DNA of 10,604 nucleotides from contig JAGNNG010000023.1 in NCBI GenBank assembly GCA_017990795.1, positions 1 through 10,604 of the forward strand, given 5' to 3'. The notes beneath the pieces are model-generated. The model ran no database searches. It had not been told where the DNA came from and saw only the letters and a list, made by a program, of their open reading frames with translations. A program made the position numbers and the translations under genes. Of the stretch, positions 6,776-10,604 are shown in pieces. The stretch is from Deltaproteobacteria bacterium (lineage in GTDB: Bacteria; Myxococcota_A; Polyangia; Palsa-1104; JAEUJZ01). Numbering within the stretch: the stretch's first letter is position 1; each line of letters opens with the position of its first letter.

Positions 6776-8539
6776 ATGCCTAGTTTGGTTTTTCGAGTTC
6801 CGGACCTAGACCAGCCGATCACCCTGTCCTTAGAGCCGGGGACAGCGGTGCTGCTCGGGCGCAATCCCGACCTTGGGAAGCTGCACAGGGCCAAGTATCC
6901 AGAGCTGGCCGAGCTTACGACTTCGGTGGTGCGAGTGCCTTCGCAGCGGGTCTCTGCAAATCACCTGCTGGTCTACTGCACCGCGGTGCCTGGAGACCCG
7001 AGAGGCGAGCGCACCTGGCTGCGGGATCTGAACAGTCGCAATGGCTCGTTTGTGCAAGTGCCGCCTTTGCAGCCGGTGCAGATTCCCGGCGAGGGCAGTC
7101 TGCTGATCGAGATGGCGGCGTTGTCTCCAGAAGACCCGCGCGTAGAAGGCCCGACGGCAGTGGACTGGTCGGCAGAGCGCGAGTATCCAAAGGTGATGGC
7201 GCGCGCCGTCAGCCTCTGGTTTGAGCGCCTGATGGTGCCCGCCATGGTGCGAGTGGCACCGCGACAGCCACCATCGGACAGTGCGCCGGTAAATTCCAGC
7301 AGCTTCCCGCTGGCCGATGAGAGCGAGCTGCAGATTGAGTTTCAGTCGGAATCGACGACGCAGATCTCGCTGCCTGCGCTGCTTGACCAAGTACAGCGCT
7401 TTGTCAGCGAGCAGAACAGCCGCTATGAGCAGCTGCAGGGGCATGAGGACGGCTTTGTGCTGGCCTCGCGAGCACTGCGTGATGCACATCAGCAGCTAGC
7501 GGAGGCAGCGGCGCGAGGCATGCGCGTGATGCTGCTTGGACCGACCGGCTCGGGCAAGGATCGTCTGGCTCGCTGTTATCACGTTCACTCGCGGCAGCAG
7601 CGGGGGCCGTATGCAATCTTGAACTGCGCGCTGCTGAAGGAAAACCTGCTGTATGCGCAGCTGTTTGGGGCGAAAAAAGGCAGCTTCACCGGCTGTACCA
7701 GCGACATCACTGGGGTGGTAGAAGCGGCGCACGATGGCACGCTGTTTCTAGACGAAGTCGGCGACATGGACCTAGAAGTTCAAAAGGCGCTGCTGCGGTT
7801 TTTGGACTCACGCGGAGAGTTTCAGCGGCTCGGCGATCCGCGGCCTCGGCGGGTAAACGTCCAGATCGTGTGCGCTACCAATGTCGAGCTAGACGATATC
7901 AACCGGCGGCTCGGACGCTTTCGCGATGATCTGTGGTATCGGCTGGCGGTCAAGGTCGTGCGCATTCCACCGCTGGCCGAGCGTCGCGAAGACATCGTGT
8001 CTTATCTGCGCACGCATACGCTGACGGGCTCGCCGCTGCGGGTGTTTGAGGCGCTAACTCCAGGGGCGCTGCAGCGCGTCTTGAGCGACTCGTGGCCTGG
8101 TAACTTTCGCGACCTGGAAAACTTTGTCGAGCGTCTGCCCTCTGTAACCAGGCCGCAGTCCATTGATGAGCAAGAGTGCGTGAGGGCGCTGCGCGAAGGA
8201 CGTGGTGGCACCGCGCAGGTCTTTCATGACGTGGACAGCAAAGGCATTGGCTCCACCGGGAACTGGCAGGATGTCTCGGCGATTGCGGCGGCGGCCTTCG
8301 TCAAAGACCACGGCGACAAGCCGCGCAGCTGGGGACAGATTCAGCTTTATACCGAGAAGTATCTAAAGCCGGTGTTTATCGCCCATGCCTCGGGGCTGGT
8401 GCAGCTGGACGAGCTGGGCAAAAACCAGAACTACTCCGAGCTGGCGCGGCGGCTCAATATTGCCGATGGCACGACGGTAAAGATGCACCTGCAGCGCTAT
8501 ATCGAGCGCTTCGCGCAGAAAAAACCGGGCGAGTATTAA
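6776..8539 (+). CDS. FHA-domain sigma-54-type (AAA+) transcriptional activator
   Basis: A 587-residue bacterial enhancer-binding-protein-like regulator. The N-terminal FHA domain (about 5-113) has GRN (28-30), SANH (60-63) and DLNSRNGS (84-91), the pattern that binds phosphothreonine peptides. This suggests input from a Ser/Thr kinase. A linker with a coiled, Gln/Glu-rich part (about 200-247) leads to the AAA+ domain (248-460). There the Walker A is GPTGSGKD (255-262), the Walker B is TLFLDE (322-327), FRDDLWYRL (382-390) holds arginine-finger candidates, and WPGNFRDLENF (440-450) is the sensor II region. The sigma-54 contact loop reads GSFTGC (302-307) instead of GAFTGA. The C-terminus (about 480-587) is not a standard Fis helix-turn-helix. 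It ends in NYSELARRLNIADGTTVKMHL (552-572), which looks like a helix-turn-helix. No ribosome site precedes the ATG, yet the FHA begins at once, so the start is near. It converges with the Thg1-like gene, 58 bp apart. Confidence 0.88.
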   Translation: MPSLVFRVPDLDQPITLSLEPGTAVLLGRNPDLGKLHRAKYPELAELTTSVVRVPSQRVSANHLLVYCTAVPGDPRGERTWLRDLNSRNGSFVQVPPLQPVQIPGEGSLLIEMAALSPEDPRVEGPTAVDWSAEREYPKVMARAVSLWFERLMVPAMVRVAPRQPPSDSAPVNSSSFPLADESELQIEFQSESTTQISLPALLDQVQRFVSEQNSRYEQLQGHEDGFVLASRALRDAHQQLAEAAARGMRVMLLGPTGSGKDRLARCYHVHSRQQRGPYAILNCALLKENLLYAQLFGAKKGSFTGCTSDITGVVEAAHDGTLFLDEVGDMDLEVQKALLRFLDSRGEFQRLGDPRPRRVNVQIVCATNVELDDINRRLGRFRDDLWYRLAVKVVRIPPLAERREDIVSYLRTHTLTGSPLRVFEALTPGALQRVLSDSWPGNFRDLENFVERLPSVTRPQSIDEQECVRALREGRGGTAQVFHDVDSKGIGSTGNWQDVSAIAAAAFVKDHGDKPRSWGQIQLYTEKYLKPVFIAHASGLVQLDELGKNQNYSELARRLNIADGTTVKMHLQRYIERFAQKKPGEY

Positions 8540-8597
8540 GCGACCAGAGGCAATGGTGGAAGTTGCAGGTCCGTCGGGGCAGGTAGGCAGGCAGAGC

Positions 8598-9293
8598 TTA
8601 GAGCAGGTGACGCTCTAGGTACTCTGCGAAGTGGTCGGAGTCGGGTAGGCGTAGGTCGATGACCAGGTGCGGAGCGCGGTCGTCTTTTTGCGCCATGTAG
8701 ACGGCGGAGCCATGCCGCTGCCACGGGGGCAGGCTGGCAAAGTCGACCCCGTTTTGGCGCAGTAGTTCCAGGCGCTGCTCTGCCGTAGTGCCCGCAATGA
8801 TGCCGGGGATATCCTGGCCAGCGGTCCCTGCCGCCAAAAGGACGTGGCTTAGATAGCGCTCAAGAGCCACGGACTCGGCGCGCTGACGCTTCCAGAAGAA
8901 GTAAGTTCGGGCTAGCTCTACCGATGGAATCTCGAACAGGCGGACGTCGAAAGTAAACACCTCACCGACTAGCAGAGACAGCTTGGCCGAGGCCTCACCG
9001 GCCAGCCGAGAGAGCAGACGTCGGGCATCCGAGCCCTGAGAGATTGCGTACAGCACCAAGTCCGTGCGGTCGGCGTAGCCGAAGCTGCAGCCAAGCACCG
9101 CGCACAGATGGGACAGCGTCTTAAGCAGCGCCTTCTGCATGTCGCTATCAAAGGGCTGATCCGAGCGCTCATTGAGGCGCTGCTCGAAGCGCCGACCAAG
9201 TAGATGTGCCACCAGCGGAGTGCCGCTGATCAGCGGACAGTCGGCAAAGACTTCATAGGGAGCAATCTGCTCTGGGAGCAGCGAGGATGTCAT
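8598..9293 (-). CDS. Thg1-like protein (tRNA-His guanylyltransferase family), probably catalytically altered
   Basis: A 231-residue member of the Thg1/TLP family, enzymes that add nucleotides 3'-to-5' to tRNA 5' ends (tRNA-His G-1 addition in eukaryotes, tRNA repair in bacteria). The family framework is recognisable: GRRF (33-36) at the RLDGRxF motif, FTFDVRLFEIPS (113-124), YFFWKRQ (131-137) at the YFxWRQ motif, and ELLRQNGVDFASLPPWQRHG (176-195) at the LLxxxGxxFxxLPxWxxxG motif. Key residues differ. The metal-binding Asp of RLDGR is Leu32. The SDE acidic pair is replaced by R76-T77-D78. The WRQxDAxRNA segment reads WKRQRAESVA, losing its Asp and Asn. Two-metal catalysis therefore looks impaired or changed. 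Length fits bacterial relatives and the frame is intact, so it is not a decayed gene. The ATG at 9293 is preceded by GGATA, and a TATAGT box lies about 10 nt upstream, so the leader may be very short. Confidence 0.8.
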   Translation of the reverse strand: MTSSLLPEQIAPYEVFADCPLISGTPLVAHLLGRRFEQRLNERSDQPFDSDMQKALLKTLSHLCAVLGCSFGYADRTDLVLYAISQGSDARRLLSRLAGEASAKLSLLVGEVFTFDVRLFEIPSVELARTYFFWKRQRAESVALERYLSHVLLAAGTAGQDIPGIIAGTTAEQRLELLRQNGVDFASLPPWQRHGSAVYMAQKDDRAPHLVIDLRLPDSDHFAEYLERHLL

Positions 9294-9433
9294 TATCCAA
9301 AACTATACCAAAAGTCGCGGCTTTGCGGACACCCTCTTGTGTAAGCGGGGATTTAAGGGCAGCGGTAAAGTCTGGTAGCGGTCCTTCATTGTCGCGCCTT
9401 TAACGAGAAGAGCTGCGCCAGACCCGTGAAAAA
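9294..9433. promoter_or_regulatory. Divergent promoter region, Thg1-like gene and cutA
   Basis: 140 bp separate two divergent genes. On the minus strand TATAGT (9303-9308) could be a -10 box, but it lies so near the Thg1-like ATG that the transcript would be almost leaderless. No convincing -35 or cutA ribosome site was seen. Confidence 0.3.
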
Positions 9434-9931
9434 GTGTCGTCCCAGCCTATAGTGGTAGCTATGGCTCAGACCCGCTTTCAACGAAGAGGCACTCAAGGCG
9501 ATGACGCTGCTGAGGTCACACCAGTCGTGGACAAGCCCGCTGTCAGCAAATCGGATTTTGTCACTGGCCGCGACTGCGAGCTGGTAATCGTGCTTTGTAC
9601 GTTCCCCAGCGCAGAGGAAGTAGGAGAGATCGCCTACACCCTCTTATCTGAGCGCTTGTGCGCCTGTGTAAGCATTGTGCGCGAGACGCTATCGATCTAT
9701 CGCTGGAACGACGAGGTTGTTAGCAACAAAGAGGTCTTGTGCATGATCAAGACCCAGCGCTCGCGGCATGGCGACTTGGTACACCGGCTGGGGGAACTTC
9801 ATCCCTACGACGTGCCCGAGATCGTGACGCTGTCACCGTCGGCAGTGAACATCCCCTACCTGAGCTGGGTCAAGGACGAGACAGATCCGAGCCCTCCCAG
9901 CGGCATCCCGAGCAGCGGGCTTGCCGACTAA
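9434..9931 (+). CDS. cutA: CutA1 divalent-ion tolerance protein
   Basis: CutA1 is a small, very stable trimeric cytoplasmic protein with a ferredoxin-like fold. It is linked genetically to copper tolerance in E. coli, but its biochemical role is unsettled. The family core spans residues 48-148 (numbering from 9434): IVLCTFPSAEEVGEIA (52-67), ERLCACVSI (73-81), IYRWNDEV (88-95), CMIKTQ (103-108), ELHPYDVPEI (121-130) and YLSWV (142-146). The usual protein is about 105-115 residues. This one has up to 47 extra N-terminal residues and a short Ser/Pro tail. The start is unclear: GTG at 9434, GTG at 9452 and ATG at 9461 are all in frame and none has a good ribosome site. I list the longest form; the ATG at 9461 is equally plausible. 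It stands alone, with no metal transporter or copper gene beside it. Confidence 0.9.
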   Translation: MSSQPIVVAMAQTRFQRRGTQGDDAAEVTPVVDKPAVSKSDFVTGRDCELVIVLCTFPSAEEVGEIAYTLLSERLCACVSIVRETLSIYRWNDEVVSNKEVLCMIKTQRSRHGDLVHRLGELHPYDVPEIVTLSPSAVNIPYLSWVKDETDPSPPSGIPSSGLAD

Positions 9932-10194
9932 AAATGACCCCCGCCCGGTCGTGGTTAGGATGTTTGAACCCCTACCAAAGTAGGTGGGCTCCACAGTAAT
10001 TAACCGGATTGGGCTTCCCGACATGCGGGCATGCACGCTACGGCCAGAGGCGGATCCCGGGTTCAAGACTTGTAGGGAAAAAACACTCCTTACCGATGCG
10101 ATTCGGGCAGACAGGTCACTGACGAGCCTACGGGCAGGAGTAGAAGCGGTCAAGCCCTCGGGGGACTTTTGCAAAAACGCTGCTGTAACGTCGC

Positions 10195-10278
10195 TTTGTG
10201 ACAGTCCTGTGACGCGAGGCTGAGCCATAAAGCCCGGTGCATACTGTCGCTGAGTAGCAGTCTGGCTATATTTGTGAC
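10195..10278 (+). repeat. TGTGAC direct repeats upstream of the transporter gene
   Basis: TTTGTGAC appears at 10195-10202 and again at 10271-10278. A third TGTGAC at 10208-10213 sits exactly 11 bp (about one helical turn) from the first. Direct half-sites on one DNA face are typical activator-binding arrangements, and TGTGA is the CRP-family half-site. Binding by such a protein is inference. Confidence 0.3.
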
Positions 10279-10385
10279 GGGCTTGCCGCGGGCGATTGCC
10301 AAAAAAGTGCTGCCGCTGGCGATCCTAGCTGTGGTATCTCAGGGGCCATGGCGTCTGCCCCGCTCCCCGGGCCCCGTTCAAGAAG

Positions 10386-10480
10386 CCGACCGTTTTCCGT
10401 CGGTCACGGCGGGCCGTCTAAGCGGCCACTCTCACCTGCTGTGCTGCACGAAGCTCCTGCACTGCAAAGTGCATTTGAGC
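10386..10480 (+). promoter_or_regulatory. Three consecutive stem-loops before the MFS start
   Basis: CCGAC/GTCGG (10386-10403, 8-nt loop), GGCCG-TCTAAG-CGGCC (10412-10427) and TGCAC-TGCAAA-GTGCA (10458-10473) follow one another. The last is flanked by GCTC (10453-10456) and GAGC (10477-10480). If translation starts at 10519 they form a structured leader; if it starts at 10348 they lie within coding sequence. Confidence 0.3.
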
Positions 10481-10518
10481 CCGTAGCTGGCGGCGCCCCT
10501 GGCCAAGTGCAGCTGACG

Positions 10519-10604
10519 ATGCCGTTCCGCTTACGGCGCTTCCAAAACTGGTTCTTCCTCGGCCTCATGTACTGCTTCTTTTACATGAGCCGCTATAACT
10601 TCAG
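10519..10604 (+). CDS. Major facilitator superfamily transporter, N-terminal fragment
   Basis: Only the first 28 codons are visible before the right edge. A basic start (FRLRRFQN) leads into a membrane helix, WFFLGLMYCFFYMSRYNF. An aromatic first helix ending in YxxRYNF is typical of MFS transporters, particularly those near the organophosphate:phosphate antiporter group (GlpT/UhpT), where YxxRxNF closes helix 1. The substrate cannot be inferred. The start is unsure. The frame is open back to an ATG at 10348, preceded by AGGGG, which would add 57 proline/serine-rich residues. The ATG at 10519 puts about 10 residues before the helix and lacks a ribosome site. I prefer 10519 because the upstream codons look non-coding in composition. 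Confidence 0.7.
   Translation, partial: MPFRLRRFQNWFFLGLMYCFFYMSRYNF

Larger units (their letters stand above)
9932..10518. other. Intergenic region before the MFS gene, with repeats and palindromes
   Basis: No supported gene lies here apart from a possible N-terminal extension of the downstream transporter. CCTAC-CAAA-GTAGG (9971-9984) is a stem-loop after cutA but has no U tract. TTTTGCAAAA (10167-10176) is a perfect palindrome. TGTGAC occurs at 10197, 10208 and 10273; the first two are 11 bp apart. TATATT at 10267-10272 could be a -10 box. Three stem-loops at 10386-10480 precede the transporter start. Confidence 0.4.

Noticed and set aside
10059..10070. GGGTTCAAGACT resembling a tRNA T-loop
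   Set aside because: Flanking bases do not form a T-stem, and no acceptor or anticodon arms could be built around it.
9833..10228. 131-codon minus-strand frame
   Set aside because: It overlaps the end of cutA in antisense and has no recognisable motif.
10274..10486. 70-codon plus-strand frame starting with a short hydrophobic stretch
   Set aside because: It overlaps the open MFS frame, and the hydrophobic part is short and followed by disordered sequence.

Overview
The window looks like a chromosomal segment of a GC-rich, Gram-negative bacterium, most likely a myxobacterium or another deltaproteobacterium. The pointers are an outer-membrane OmpA protein carrying thrombospondin type 3 (TSP3) calcium-binding repeats, an FHA-domain sigma-54-type activator, and a bacterial Thg1-like protein. 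This placement is inferred from gene content and is not proven. Genes are around 60-65% GC, with one clear dip to about 46% at 6001-6360. I see no phage genes, transposase, CRISPR array, tRNA or rRNA.

Layout from the left. On the minus strand, a geranylgeranyl-reductase-type flavoprotein (793-1875) is followed after 5 bp by the t6A gene sua5/tsaC, which runs off the left edge (2-787). A mostly empty 1876-2317 gap precedes a plus-strand zinc-ribbon protein with a Tudor-like C-terminal motif (about 2318-2920). It converges on a small SpoIIAA/STAS-like protein (3094-3483, minus). Upstream on the same strand is a large OmpA/TSP3 outer-membrane protein (3758-5818, minus) with a GTG start and a perfect AGGAGG Shine-Dalgarno.

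A 957-bp intergenic region (5819-6775) follows. It holds the low-GC stretch and then a run of inverted repeats that could fold into a structured leader for the next gene. That gene (6776-8539, plus) encodes an FHA-AAA+ transcriptional activator with an unusual GSFTGC loop and a non-Fis C-terminus. It converges on a Thg1-like protein (8598-9293, minus) in which the catalytic metal ligands look substituted. Divergent from that is cutA (9434-9931, plus). After a 587-bp gap with repeats and palindromes, an MFS transporter begins (10519 to the right edge).

Most genes are single housekeeping or regulatory units. Only the flavoprotein-sua5 pair looks like an operon. The items most worth following up are the apparent Thg1 pseudoenzyme, the variant FHA activator with its possible leader RNA, and the zinc-ribbon/Tudor-like protein.
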